Positions 32,708 through 44,741 of a DNA stretch of 64,000 nucleotides are shown piece by piece (the stretch's first letter is position 1; each line of letters opens with the position of its first letter). The position numbers were made by a program, and so were the translations under genes. Origin of the DNA: Varroa destructor (Eukaryota > Arthropoda > Arachnida > Mesostigmata > Varroidae). The stretch spans positions 31,741,341-31,805,340 of the forward strand of contig NW_019211456.1 in NCBI RefSeq assembly GCF_002443255.2, written 5' to 3'. Under the pieces are notes generated by a model. The model was not told where the DNA came from, did not search any database, and saw only the letters and a program-made list of their open reading frames with translations.

Positions 32708-35700
32708 GTGAGTTCATTTTGACCTGAAGACACCAAAAACACAAGCGGTTAAAGCAGCACAGGATCACCGCTCTGTGCCCACGTGCGTAGCTATGCCACC
32801 TGACACGGTGTACGTAATCGAGACAATGGAAGCAGCGATTCAGATTAGATTACCTTGTGGAATAAATTATTATTTGGAGAGGCAAAAATAAATAAGAAAA
32901 GCCACGAATACCGTCACTTAACGAGTGGGCAGTGGTGAACTAAAGTTATTTGGTTTTACGACTTCCAGTACTCCTATGGGACGCTGTCGTTCGGCTAAAT
33001 AAAATTGCACCAAAAACGAACGGGTGGACTGTCTTCTTGTACCGAGAATAACATAATTGATAGAACGGATAATTCGACGTTACACGTTACATATGAAATT
33101 ATCACAGTTTGAGCAAAGTTGTTTTGACTGAGACTTGATAATAACAGAGTTATTGAACAGATAGAAACAAAAGACGAGATACAGACGTCAAGTCCAACCT
33201 TACGCACAACGAGGCCCGATAGGACAAACTGTATATTATGACACTCCTATTTGCCAACGATTTCCGAGTTATGCTATCGTTGCTATGATTCTTCGGGGCA
33301 TGTACTCTTTGTGACCTTAACCAATACTCTTTATAATACAGTAGAAGGACTGGTTACAAAATTATACACAGGTATATATGAGGGAAAACACAAGCTAACG
33401 ACCAGCACTAGCAACGGTAGCACGACCAACTCTGTTTACCTATCCCTTTTTGCTACGTACTGCCAGCTGTATTACGCGCCCACGCAACAGCTCACGCCTC
33501 ACTCACGTCAGACTCGGCTCATATGTGCGTCCGCTTCCGCGCAAACAGTTCGCGCGATATTCCATATAAACAATGTATTGAACGAGTTAACTATAGCAGC
33601 AGCAGCGGCACTGCTGGCGAAGCTTCAGTAGTTAAAGGAAAAATGTCCTCGGTTTTTCTCTTCGTTGACGGAGCATTGAATTCTGGTCGTCGAGGGTCGC
33701 GTGGCAGGCCCCGTGCTGTCAGCAGTATCAGCAACGAAGATAACTTCAGCTGTTCCTCGCGATACCCTATTCTATCTGATATTATGGCCATGTACTTCGT
33801 GAAGGAACTAGACACACTAGTCAATACGAACACCACGTGAGACTCACGTGAGCACACACACGTATGCCGTCGTCCGCTCCCGCTGCTACGAGTGGAGTAC
33901 GGACAATAGATAAACGAGTCGTGTTGACAGCGGCAGAGGTCTTCGGGCTTCGGTGTCGAAAATTCTTGTTTCTACTAAAGCGAGCGTTTCAAATATCGGT
34001 TTCTTGGTGCAGATAGACATGCTATAGAGACAATTCCTATTCACGAGTATATGAACAATGGCTGGTAACCACGTCGGCATGATGATTGACATTCCCGTAC
34101 GTCGGATATCGCCTGCTCGAGTGAGAGCAAATCTAACGTGACACAACGCCCAAGCAGAACGAAAAGATGAGGCACCCTTATACGAGAATAGTTCGTGCGT
34201 TTGGCCGGTGCAATAATCGTATCTGTCCTATCTCTCACGACAACGACCTGATAATAGAATGCGTCAGGGTAGCATTGTCCGATCGTATGTAAACCGCAAC
34301 AGAACAAACGTGATAGTACACCGCAACCACTTGGTAAACAGTTTTCGTAATAACATAGATTCGAAACTTTTAAAAACACAAAAAAAAAGAGCGAGATTAT
34401 TTTAGCTGAGTGTTTGCTTACGAGAGTTGCGGTCCTTGCATTAGGTATAGCTTGCTAGTACCATATCTGAGTGCTCGAGCCCTGAACTTGGCCGGCATGT
34501 ATGTCGAACAATGCCCTATAAAATGGATCGATCCTTCTTCAATGTAAGCTGACATTTTGATACAAGCAAAAATTTATTATCAGTTCTTTTTCGTACCGCT
34601 GCACAGAGCTAGCTGCCGTTCGAGGAATTTATCAGAGCTTACGGATCCATTATAAAGCTACGCAAATCTTTTCAAAGGCTGGCCTTGCTGGTCTCATTTG
34701 ATAAAACAGACAGAACACAACAGCTGGAAGACATTTGGTATTTGCGTACAGGTACTATAATATGCTTTCTTCATAAGTGGTTCAACGATAACGACACCGG
34801 TGGACTGCCATGCCCAAATGATTGATAGAGTGTTTGTTGGTGAAGAGTAATTTGCTACCGTGCAATACGAACTATATAAATCAATAGATTTCCCACAAAA
34901 GTGTTCCCCCTTTAATTGATGAAAATAATAGTCATACTATCAGTACGTAATAATAATCAGCAAGACGAACAGCGAGGGAAGTACTAAGCTTTTATTACGG
35001 CCATAAATTTTTGCGTCTGCTTTCCTAACAATTAACAAAGCTGTGGATGTGCTGACCTTTGAAGACACCTTTGTTGTGCGATTATGTAAATATAGACCTC
35101 ACCCAATGTTCCCGAATGGAGGATACTATCCGTTAACTGAGAACTGACTAAAGGTGACTTCATCGGCCTCATTATTTTCTGCAGTGAAGAATAAACGGAT
35201 ACGATGAATAGCGAACGCTGCCTGAATGCGTGTTCGATTAACTGTGTAACAGCGAATTTACTACGTTCAGCGTATAGGGCGTTAGGGGGTTATGGCGACG
35301 CTTCCAATCGTAGCTCACTGTCGGAAGCTCTGCGACCTGCATCTGTCTCGGACTCGCAGGCAGTTCCGAATAAGCCGCTAGCTTCAGTGGTTGTAGTGTT
35401 CAGATCGACTAGAGTCAGACACATAAATCTTGAAATAAGATTTTTTAACACGCATGTTCACTGTTGGACGTGCTATAAACGATAATGCTGGGTTCTCAAA
35501 ATCGCTCTAGGTCTGCCAAAGCTGTTTTGGGAATTAGTTGCAACGCAAATAAAACAAACGACATTCAAGAATTAGAAACAATTCCAAACCCGGTGCGTTG
35601 TGATCAAAACCCAAGCTGACAATGACAGACGCTAGCTCGTAATGAAACTTTCCTACAGGCTCTACTTGTTGTGTCTATAGGCGTTGTCTGTGTGCGATAC

Positions 35701-36553
35701 TGTGTCTGTGACATCATTTCAGGCTGATCCGTAATTATTGCTTTCGTAGTTTATTCTGAAACAAAAAAAAAACAACGTTGAAGGTAAAAACGACAATAAC
35801 CAAAGTTGTTCATGAAATAAGTCGTCTGCTTGTGCGCTTAAGAGCAGCGTTGTCATTGAACGGTCGCGCGTCAACTTCATGTCACTTCCAAACCGATCGA
35901 CAAGGGTCGATCGTATGTCGTACACTTCGCGCACAAGCTTCAAGAATCGATATATCTTCCTTCAGCGGATATACAGTCGGTCTGTGCAGTCAGACAGTCA
36001 GTAAGTTAGATAGTGCCAACGAAACGAACTTAATCTAGTGCTGTTCAGCTTGATGGGACCCAGTCAGCGAACTGTCAGCCCAGAAGTCGACGAAAAGTCA
36101 GAACTGGTTTAAGGACCCAGCGCTCATACAGAACTAATGAAGAAACAGGCCAGAAGGAAAATGCAAAACAGACGAAGATAACTTACGATAAATTTGTCCT
36201 TACGATGAAAGCAATAAAGACGACGAAATAAAAAAAAATTGGAAAGTTGAACGCGGCCTACTCTATAAAATGCGGATGGAAAATAAAATTATAATAAATA
36301 CATTATTTAACCAATGGACAGGGAGCAAAAAGGCTTCCTTATTAAGATTGTTTAGATTGGACTTAAAAATCGTAAATCAATATATATATATATATAAAGT
36401 AAAATAAGATCGATCTTAATAATAACGACCGATTAGACTTGTTTAGATTAAAAAGATTGCAACGTTCCATAAGCTTAAAATATATAGTTGAGAAGTGCTA
36501 ATGGACTGACAAATGGGCTGTGTGTGGGTGCACGTGACTCATCGCTACGGCAC
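32708..36553. other. stretch without a supported gene
   Basis: Frames of 60-126 codons occur on both strands (for example plus 33251-33631, minus 34041-34379) but none ends at convincing splice sites or shows a clear coding codon pattern. Short A-runs and a TA repeat near 36380 are present. Confidence 0.45.
36380..36397. repeat. (TA)n dinucleotide microsatellite
   Basis: About eight TA units in an AT-rich stretch. An 11-base word TTGTTTAGATT occurs on both sides, near 36349 and 36438. Confidence 0.85.
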
Positions 36554-36952
36554 TCAGATTACTCTATAATTGATAGTATGTGTAATCAGAAGATCTTCAG
36601 CATAAGCCAAACTATGATGACTCAATGATTTGCCAGGTGATGGTGAGTACATCCTGCAAAAAAGAATTTTGTTTAGACTACTACGTCACTGACGAGCTGA
36701 TTCCCAAGACGTGTGTAGGTATGAGCCCAAACGTCTATGTCCGTCCTGCGGGCAATATTCATCTAAAACCGACAAATGCTGCTGTCCACATTATAATGGG
36801 CGCTTTAAGAACAAAACCCATCCAAGCAGAAAACTCGAAAAGGTCAGTACGCTGATGTTATCCGCGATTGTTTACTTACCCTTCTTCCCGCTGGAGTCCA
36901 CTTTTATTGTTATTGTTGTTGTGCTCTTCAGAGTCATTCGGCGATCTGTTTG
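36554..36952 (-). CDS. candidate two-exon 3' end of a gene
   Basis: Exon A (36952-36880) lies between a good acceptor (ATTTTACCTGCTACAG) and an excellent donor (AAGG|GTAAGTAA). Exon B (36653-36554) follows a very strong acceptor (ATTCTTTTTTGCAG) and ends at TGA. Joining them over a 226-bp intron keeps the frame: NRSPNDSEEHNNNNNKSG..., then MYSPSPGKSLSHHSLAYA... to the stop, 56 complete codons. The Ser/Pro/Asn-rich low-complexity style with an Asn run fits a flexible tail of a regulatory protein, but no domain is present. Exon A enters with two bases, so a further upstream exon is required. This is one of the best splice-supported models here. Confidence 0.42.
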
Positions 36953-37344
36953 CTGTAGCAGGTAAAATCTTCTGATGAGTTTTAGGTTGCACCTTCCATT
37001 TCAACATTTTGAGGCTATACTCCGAGCGACACCCCGTGTTTGTGCTGGGGCGTTAGACGAGTAGTCAATTTAATTCAGGGACTGAGCAAACGTTCTCGTC
37101 GTCACAGAGTTATAACAATTGAAAGCGCTGAACAATCGTGCACGTTATCCAATAGCTCACAAACCGTAATCCAGCAGTGTATTGTCCAAACGATCAATAC
37201 TACGCTGTATATAATACTATTCTACATACAATTTTAGTGTGAAGCTGATTCGAAGCACCGGGAAGATCGACATAGGTAACAATCACCGCCCAAATCATAG
37301 AACTTCTTCTTGTGCAACAACTCCAAGATGTAGAGGCTGTTAAG

Positions 37345-37359
37345 GACGACGACGACGAC
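37345..37359. repeat. (GAC)5 trinucleotide microsatellite
   Basis: Five GAC units within a stop-rich region. Confidence 0.85.
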
Positions 37360-37828
37360 AACCTCTACAATGATCAACAATATGAAAACGGCCAACGCAG
37401 AAAATGATCAACCTTTTCCTGCTGTCGCTGTTGTTGTTGGTGCCGTTGTATTTCTCTGCGTAGGCAAGCCTGTAAGGTCACGTCGTTGCCCGCTTCATAA
37501 TATTACAGCCGTTGAATTTCTACTATTATAGTAGGCGCCCATGCTGAAGCAACATTAAAACCCTCTGCAGATACTTTAAATGACGTAAATTAAATAACTT
37601 GAAAGCTTAGCGCCACACGAATGCTACTAGCAGAAGCAGCTGCAGTGGCGACATTAATCGTTGTCGGCGTCAAAGTGGACGTACTCGTAGCAATGCGCCG
37701 GTCTCCGCCGATGTCCAGCCAACATCGTCCTCTGAATTAGCAGGGCGAGAGGAACAGAAACAGAGCACAAACATACAAGAAACGTCACGTTGGGCGTGAA
37801 TAGTCAGAGGTTTACAACTGCCAGTCAC

Positions 37829-37892
37829 CGCTGGTAGTTCGAGTACTGCTATCACTTCGCTGCTGCGAGGCTCTCTGTTGCGCGTCGCTGTT
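37829..37892 (-). CDS. possible upstream exon of the 36554 model
   Basis: After an acceptor with a pyrimidine run (TTTTGCCCGTTAACGGCAG), 21 codons read NSDAQQRASQQRSDSSTRTTS and end with one spare base before GTGACT. That base plus the first two of exon A makes an Ala codon, so the chain stays in frame across an 876-bp intron. The donor lacks the usual +5 G and is weak. Other minus frames across this spot (37670-37909, 37899-38084) compete with it. Confidence 0.2.
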
Positions 37893-37898
37893 CTGCCG

Positions 37899-38084
37899 TT
37901 AACGGGCAAAAGCTGCCAGGCGGTAACCGTCGGGTTCGACGGGGAGTCCGTTGACGGGTTGTGAACTCAACTTGATATTATTGCTATGTAAAGATCGGAC
38001 TTTCGATCCCTGCTGTAGCACTCTATGCACTTGTGTACAGCGATTGCTCCACGAGCGTAAACAATTTATGCGGACTCTGGCCAT
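37899..38084 (-). CDS. small ATG ORF, 61 aa
   Basis: True ATG; begins MARVRINCLRSWSNRCTQVH and ends at TAA. Polar, no signal or domain. A second minus-strand frame (37670-37909, PVNGRTATRNREPRSSEV...) follows in another phase with coding-like composition, so this stretch may include real exons whose boundaries I cannot set. Confidence 0.18.
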   Translation of the reverse strand: MARVRINCLRSWSNRCTQVHRVLQQGSKVRSLHSNNIKLSSQPVNGLPVEPDGYRLAAFAR

Positions 38085-38700
38085 ACAGCGATACAGGAGG
38101 AGGCACAGGGCGAATCAGAACGACGTCCAAGCAATATCAGCTATTAGACACTTGTTAACGTTGATGCTATGGCTGATGAATAGCTTCTCTAAGCTGTCTT
38201 CGCTAACCCATGCCGCGCTTTGAGAGAGAACGGCTCGCTCGTATCGCAGCAGTTCTAGATAATTCCACATTTGTTTAAGCGGAGACCGGTCGTTGTCACA
38301 GCCATCGATCTGTCCTCATATACAGATATATAGCCAGTTTCTGCTGTGGAAACGGAGTCACCACCGTGGTTGTTGTTCACACACGATATATGTGTACGTG
38401 TGTGTGTCTTCGATTATCGTCCACAGGACGTTCGTTACCAGCGCAACTAGGCACAGTCCGGAGCAACATATTATGGGTAAAACAATTATCAAACAGCCTC
38501 TACAAGTAGCAGCAAAATTCGCTAAAACGCCACGGACAGACGTAGCGTTGAACACGTCCGTTCGCCACGGCTGTCAGCCACTTCTGAGCGGACCGCGCAC
38601 CGGAGGCGCGAATAGTTTGTCTGGTTGCCGCTGTGGCGCTCGTGTCGCACGAGCACAGCGCGCGATTAGTCACCGCAGCCAGTCGGTTGATCGGTAGTAG

Positions 38701-39024
38701 TTAGTGAGAGGTGACCGTAGTCAAATTGCCGTCGCTGTTGATGTTGCTCTGGTCCGAGCTCAAAGCCGTGGAACCGAGATAGCGGAGGTGGTTCTGAAGG
38801 GCAGTATAGACTGCGCGATTTCTGCTGCTGGTAGTGCTAATAGGCGCTAGCGGTGGTGATCGGTGTCTATAGACAGGACGTACCCAGGCGGCCCATGCAT
38901 AGACAGGTCGCTGTTCACGGCAACGGGCAGTCGCGATCGCAGCAGCATCAACGGCGATGGCGAAGAAATGGAAGAAGATAAAACGAAAGAATAAACGGAC
39001 ACTGCGACCTAGGCGCACATGCAT
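38701..39024 (-). CDS. candidate secreted or anchored small protein, 107 aa
   Basis: A true ATG opens a frame in a GC-richer segment. The N-terminus is basic then strongly hydrophobic (MHVRLGRSVR, then LFFRFIFFHFFAIAVDAAAI) and resembles a signal peptide or signal anchor with small residues (AAAIATA) at a plausible cleavage site. The remainder is polar, ending NINSDGNLTTVTSH before TAA. Many codons end in C or G, unlike the surrounding AT-rich DNA. The open frame extends further 5' without an ATG. No family recognised. The plus strand here also has an ATG frame (38957-39148, MAKKWKKIKRKNKR), probably a shadow. Confidence 0.33.
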   Translation of the reverse strand: MHVRLGRSVRLFFRFIFFHFFAIAVDAAAIATARCREQRPVYAWAAWVRPVYRHRSPPLAPISTTSSRNRAVYTALQNHLRYLGSTALSSDQSNINSDGNLTTVTSH

Positions 39025-39194
39025 GAGAGAATCTGCCTCTTCGGCGTTTTCAGGTCTCGCCTTTTCTTGCACTCTATTCAGGTACTTTGTACACAGACAG
39101 GTTCGTGTAAAAGGCGATCGATACGGAGCCAGAACTCAAGAGCGATGAGATGGCTTCGAATTGGTGGTGGCTTCGAGAGACAAAGGTAGAACGA

Positions 39195-39460
39195 TTAAAT
39201 ACTACAGCGCAGTCCTGGCTCTGATATGAAGCTGCGATAGACAGCATTAGGCTCCGTAGGCAGAATTTCATCGACAACAAGCAGAAACGGACGCTGACGG
39301 TACAGAGATCGTAAACAAAACGCCGCCGAGATTTCGGGGAATTTCTGCTCGGCGGCAAAATCTTTCTCTCCATCTCTTTTACGAAGAGGGGGGGAGACAG
39401 ACGCGATACATAAAAGCACACAATCGTTCATATCGGAGAATCGTTTGTAAACGAACTTAC
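39195..39460 (-). CDS. candidate exon after a strong acceptor
   Basis: The sequence CCTCCTTTGTTCTCTGCTGCAG is one of the best acceptors in the window. From 39460 the minus frame reads 87 codons (KFVYKRFSDMNDCVLLCIAS..., KDFAAEQKFPEISAAF..., FLLVVDEILPTEPNAVYRSF) to TAA. Another frame (39421-39074, 115 codons) overlaps and also looks coding-like, so the true phase is uncertain. It lies just upstream, on the same strand, of the 107-residue ORF at 38701, and the two could be parts of one gene. Unrecognised. Confidence 0.27.
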
Positions 39461-41480
39461 CTGCAGCAGAGAACAAAGGAGGTTGTGCGGGGACGGTGCG
39501 TCAGCGTCTTCGGACAGAACACGGTAAAGGTAGAGGGGACTGCTAGGAGGCGAACAGAATGATTTTCCTCAAAGGAATGATTAAATGCCAGGTATACACG
39601 TGAACGAGGTTCGTATATTTGTTCCAGTGTGTACAAACTTCCCGGCGAAGCTTACCGGCAAAAATCGATTAATAAAGGGATCGACGAAGATTTGATACGG
39701 GTTAAATGTAAAGACTTATGCGTTTAGCAAAGGACAATGTAAAAGGCAAAATCACAACACAATTGATCATAATTGCAAGCACGTTATAAATTTATAATGC
39801 CTCCGTGTTTATCATATTAATATCTCAATTGAATAAATAAAATCGAAAACAGAAATGAATCGGTGAAATATTTGGGTTTCTCAAGAGCCTTATGTTATCT
39901 ACTATACCGGTATTATGCTAGTTGATAAGAACTGTATAAACGAATCAGCCATACGATTTTGGCCTGTTAGTCGGTCGTTCGTTGTAAGCCCATCTATATA
40001 ATCTCCACAGGTGGTAGGCATCTTATGCGACGCAGTTTTGCTTCTGATACCTCGATTTGAAGGAATCCGACGTTCCAGCGCCCGGCTGGAAGATGAACGA
40101 AACAACGATGCATTGTCACAAAGGATATAGAATAGAGTATCTATCGATCAATTGTTGCCATATGTTTATGAAGGTTATTCACTAGCACCGTGCGAATATT
40201 TTTGTTTATCTATTGATATTAATAATCGTCGTATTTGTTTAGAAATATGTGCGTTATTATATCAACGATACCGGTTACCGTCGTTCTCAGGTTTGCGAAA
40301 GATGTTTTTTTGACGAACGAATTTAATTTTGTATGTATACATATTTATGTAAATTCTTGTGTACATGCTGAACATAACATGAATATTTATAGCCTTCAGT
40401 ACGTGCAATTACTATATGTGCACTAGCGTATATCTAGTTAAAACGTAAAGTTCGTCTTTACACATTTGACTAAAAGGCCCTATTGTTCCTTGTGTCCTGC
40501 TAACGGACCGGTCCGCAGCAATACGGGAAAGTCTCTCAACAGAGATGACACGCGTCAAGAAGTTTCAGAAGTGCAGCTAATCTAGTACTTTACGAGTGCT
40601 CCTTTTGTACTATAGATAGACTCCGAGTTATACATTTTACTATAAAATATTGAAATAATCTATTTTTCAGCGATTGTGTTGTCGTATGTTTCTGTAGAGT
40701 CATCCTTACTCCAAGACCACTCCGTTCTGTTCTATTAAAGTTCGGCTTTCTAAGTAGGACTCGAATAGTTGATACAAATAAGGCCACAGCGTCTGTTCCT
40801 GCAAACGACAAGCTCCAGGATGGGAACAAGAGCCAATACGAAACTGTCTGTACGCCTACAGCAGTCACCTATCGTAGCATCTAGTAAATAAGAATTTCGA
40901 TAGATAATACGTCATATTCGACCCGACGATCGCTATAGCTAGATAGAAAATAATTCAGCTGCCTGTACAACCAGTCTTTAGTAAGGCTGAACTGATTATC
41001 ACTGCCGTATATAGCTACCGTTACAAATATAAATAAATTCTATATAATACATGCTAAATAATGTTTGTCGGACTGCCTGCCGAAAGCGTAAAATGCCCAT
41101 AAACCCCGATACAGATACCAAGCGACTGGCTATTAGAGTTCGCCTCTGCGAACATGGCTTCGAGCAGGCCGAAGCTCTGTGGTGTTGTTACTGGTTGCCT
41201 GAGAAACTCTGAAGGACAAAGCCGTACTGTATCGACGTGTCTCCGAAAAGCGTTCAATTCAACGAATAGCCATCAGTTCTACTTCAACAGGTCACCCTCT
41301 TCGTCAAGCGACAATGAAGGAAGCCATCTGTGTGCCGGCACCGCCAGCAGTTGAGAGATTATTTGACCGTCTTCACTCCGAAGCTCGCAGGAGCGCGCAA
41401 GTCTTCAGGTAGGCCCAGCACGCTTAACGAGACGAGTGAGTCCTGCACAGCGACGAGTGAATCCATGAAGCTCAGATAAC

Positions 41481-41518
41481 TTCACAAGTGATCATCACCA
41501 TGAACCATCACTTGTGAA
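41481..41518. repeat. hairpin: perfect 12-bp inverted repeat
   Basis: Left arm TTCACAAGTGAT (41481-41492) and right arm ATCACTTGTGAA (41507-41518) are exact reverse complements separated by 14 bases. It could fold in RNA or DNA. No gene context is seen. Confidence 0.95.
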
Positions 41519-43579
41519 CTTCGATTACATGTATAGCCCGTGAGACGGACTTGGCTCGTTTTTTTTTTTTCGGTAAGTGTATATAGATATGTTGTCAGTT
41601 TCAAACAAAAATATTTTTATGGCTAGTAGATGGCATAGTTCGTAGGCTATCCTTGACATCGTAGATATAGGAGATTTTTATGAACCGTTAAGAAAAGATG
41701 GTTGTGGATAATTAGTGATTTACATACACAAAAGTCAAACTGTATCCTGTTATGCACAGACGTTCATACTAACAGCAAAATGTAATACATACGGTTATTG
41801 GTGGCGAGCTGAAAAGGAACATCTCAACAATCGTTAACTGCCCTTCACGATGTCTATGTGTTCTAACGTTTGCAGTGACCAGTTCGGTGTCAGATACAAT
41901 AGTGTTACAAAGTAATATATTTACGGAATCAAGTCGATCAGCCCGTTGTTTTTGCAGCTTCCGCCGCCGTGATGCGCAGTCTACAAATTGTCTAACCTTT
42001 TTTTGTGGTTGTTATCGACTGTGCACAATGAATGTTGTCGCATGGTGATATCTCGCCTTTCACAGCGGTAAGCAGAGACCGCCTCGAACGGGAGGATAGC
42101 ATCCTGCTCCAGCTGTGACAGTCAGCTTCGTGCATCTCTGTGGCGTCTCTCCTTGTTCGTTCGGACGCCCGTAAAAGCTAGCTTGCGGATCAGGCTAATT
42201 AGCCATACAGGAGATTCACTCTATCTCCGCCACTGCAGTCTGTTTCAGGACAGTTACTAGCTCACACGACACACCCACGATTTACGTCACCATCGGCATT
42301 GGGAGAGAATGTCTCGGATCTCGTTGACGATCGCGCCGCAACGAGAAACATAGTGGGAGTGGTCGAATACGAAATAGCGCTTAGGCAGAGCACCAACTAC
42401 AAAGCATATCAGGGGCAACTCAAACGAAAATGCGTATAATCCATGCTCCTCAAATATGTACTAGCGTTTGACAGTGACGAAAATGGCGTTCGTGAATGAG
42501 CTGGTCTGTGCCATTGTTTTCGCCGGTATCAACTGAAGAGATCCGGAACTCGTGAAGTGAATGAAGAAACAATAGCGTTCTTTAGTAGCGATACCTAGAT
42601 GACGACGTTGGCGGGACGGCGATTTAATCGATTAACGACGCTATGATAATGGTCTGCTTTCGTTGATTTCAGGCAGTGTTTTTGCGCATGTGATCAACGA
42701 AGGCCGTCTGTTGCGGCTTGATCTCTTATCCCTATGAACAGAAACCATGTATTAGATTTTATTTGAGCTTAAGTATATATATGTATGTATGAGGATACGG
42801 TTGGCGTGCCGCAAGGAATACGGTGGAGGTATGGTTGTCTTTTTTGTCGAGGTATGGGGCGATTGATCGCTGGCGATGATGTGCTTCTTTCGGTTGTATA
42901 GCGAAAACAAATTGTCGGCTTTAATTTATAACAGCTATTATGATCACACAGAAATAAGTGTAGATGGATCCTTCCAATAAGATATAACTGATACAGTACC
43001 GCCGCCTAATCGTATGTGACTCAGCAAGCGAATCCCTACAACAACATTATCAACAAAAATTCACCACTTTGATCTATCTAAATAAATTGGTTGCATTTAT
43101 TTTAGTTGCAACTTGTGAAATAAAACAATTCTTAATTGGTTGGTAATCACCTGCGAGACCAAGCGAACCGATATAGTATCTTTGACTATATTTCAGGGGA
43201 CGTTTAACATGACGGTTCGCTACCCATACTTACACATTCATATGTTAATATGTGTTAGGATAGCAAAAAACTGGGTCTTCCATTAGATCGGTAACTGAAT
43301 ATGGCTGGTCAGGGAATACTTCTCGCTTATCTATGAGCCAAAAGGTAATATTCGAAAACTCCAGAGACTAGTAGAATGATCAGAAAATTCCCAAAAGAAT
43401 TGAGATCGGCCTTTAAAACGCGTCTAAGATATGTTCTGTTCGAGCAAAACTCGTTTATTAATTAAAAGTATAGAAATCACGACAGGCCCTATGCAAGGGA
43501 CGTAAAGGAACACAGGCTTAAGACTTATTTTTCTAGTCTGACGAACCAAATTGAATGACATTTTCTGTAAGATTATTCG

Positions 43580-43672
43580 TATTATTATTAGTTTATATAT
43601 ATTATTATATATTATTATTATATATATATAATATAATAATTATAATATTATATATATATAATAATAACAACG
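43580..43672. repeat. TA/ATT-rich low-complexity block
   Basis: About 90 bases almost purely A and T, made of TATATA and ATTATT runs in both orientations, partly self-complementary. Such blocks can be unwinding or matrix-attachment elements; here it is only a compositional observation. Confidence 0.9.
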
Positions 43673-44710
43673 AAGAGTGTTTTCGTTTTCGATAGATGTT
43701 TGGCGTGATAACCGCGCATAGGTGACAAAGCAGAAGCTTCGTTCATTGTTATACGGTGATTTACATATACATAAGAAGCAAGGAATAAAGTTTAGAAACT
43801 GTGTCCTTAGACTACAATAGAAGCTATGTGTTGGATGCCTCCTACCAAAGCAATCATGGCTGAGCAATCATGCTCCGAAAAGACTCTTACAGAGTTCGCA
43901 ACATTTGGACATGTTTCATGGGACACCTAAAAAAAAAAAAAGTAAATATTCAATTCTTCGATTCAATAAGACTCTACGACATAATTACCTAAATAGCACA
44001 CAAAGGCCACAAATGATTTTCAGACCATAGGCCACATACGTTGTGCGATACATATAAATGGATCTGGTTTAGAATTTATGCCACCGTACGGGAAGTGTGG
44101 GCTAAATGTCTCACTGAAAATTAGACTAGATCGAAAATAAACCTGCTTCGTCTGCTCAGAATAACTACTTTGTACGTTCGGAGCCATAAAATCTAAGACA
44201 AATTACTTATTCTTAAGGTTCGTGAGCACCTACCCTAGTATTTCCTAGTAGACCACTAGCAGAACACTCAGCGTGGAGCTAGAATAGATATTCCAAATGT
44301 CGATCAAAGCCAGCCTAGAACTGCCCGGTCTATACTTATAAGAAGCTGTCCGTTTCTCCTAAAGGATTTTCTGTTGATCCAGTTGGCACTTTCTTTGGGC
44401 TGCCTAGCCAACCCGTAATGCTTATGAGAAGTCAATCCGCATAGCTTGTAGTAGCCTCGTTGTTAAGACCAAAATGGCTGAATAATCTTCGGTGAGATCA
44501 GCTCGTTTAACTGTCGACTATAGAATTATCACGTTAGATGTCTAACTATATCGGGTGCCAGCACGGTGCTTACCAAATGGCAGACGTGAGCGGGGAACAG
44601 TGAAGCCAATGTGAGTATTTATTAACAAGCAGCCCAATTCGGCACGATGCCCAAACGATGTCTGTTTAATCAGGCGTTGAAACAGGTTTATAATTGTCAC
44701 ACGTAAGGGG

Positions 44711-44741
44711 TGCTACACCACACAGACTGTGTGGTGTAGCA
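44711..44741. repeat. perfect palindrome, 15-bp arms, 1-base centre
   Basis: TGCTACACCACACAG at 44711-44725 is the exact reverse complement of CTGTGTGGTGTAGCA at 44727-44741, with a single A between. A 15-bp perfect match of this kind is unlikely by chance in 64 kb. It could be a cruciform-forming site, the joined termini of a deleted inverted element, or a binding site for a dimeric protein. Confidence 0.97.

Noticed and set aside
37911..37960. GTCGGGTTCGACGGG as a tRNA T arm
   Set aside because: The hairpin is short and no other tRNA arms surround it.
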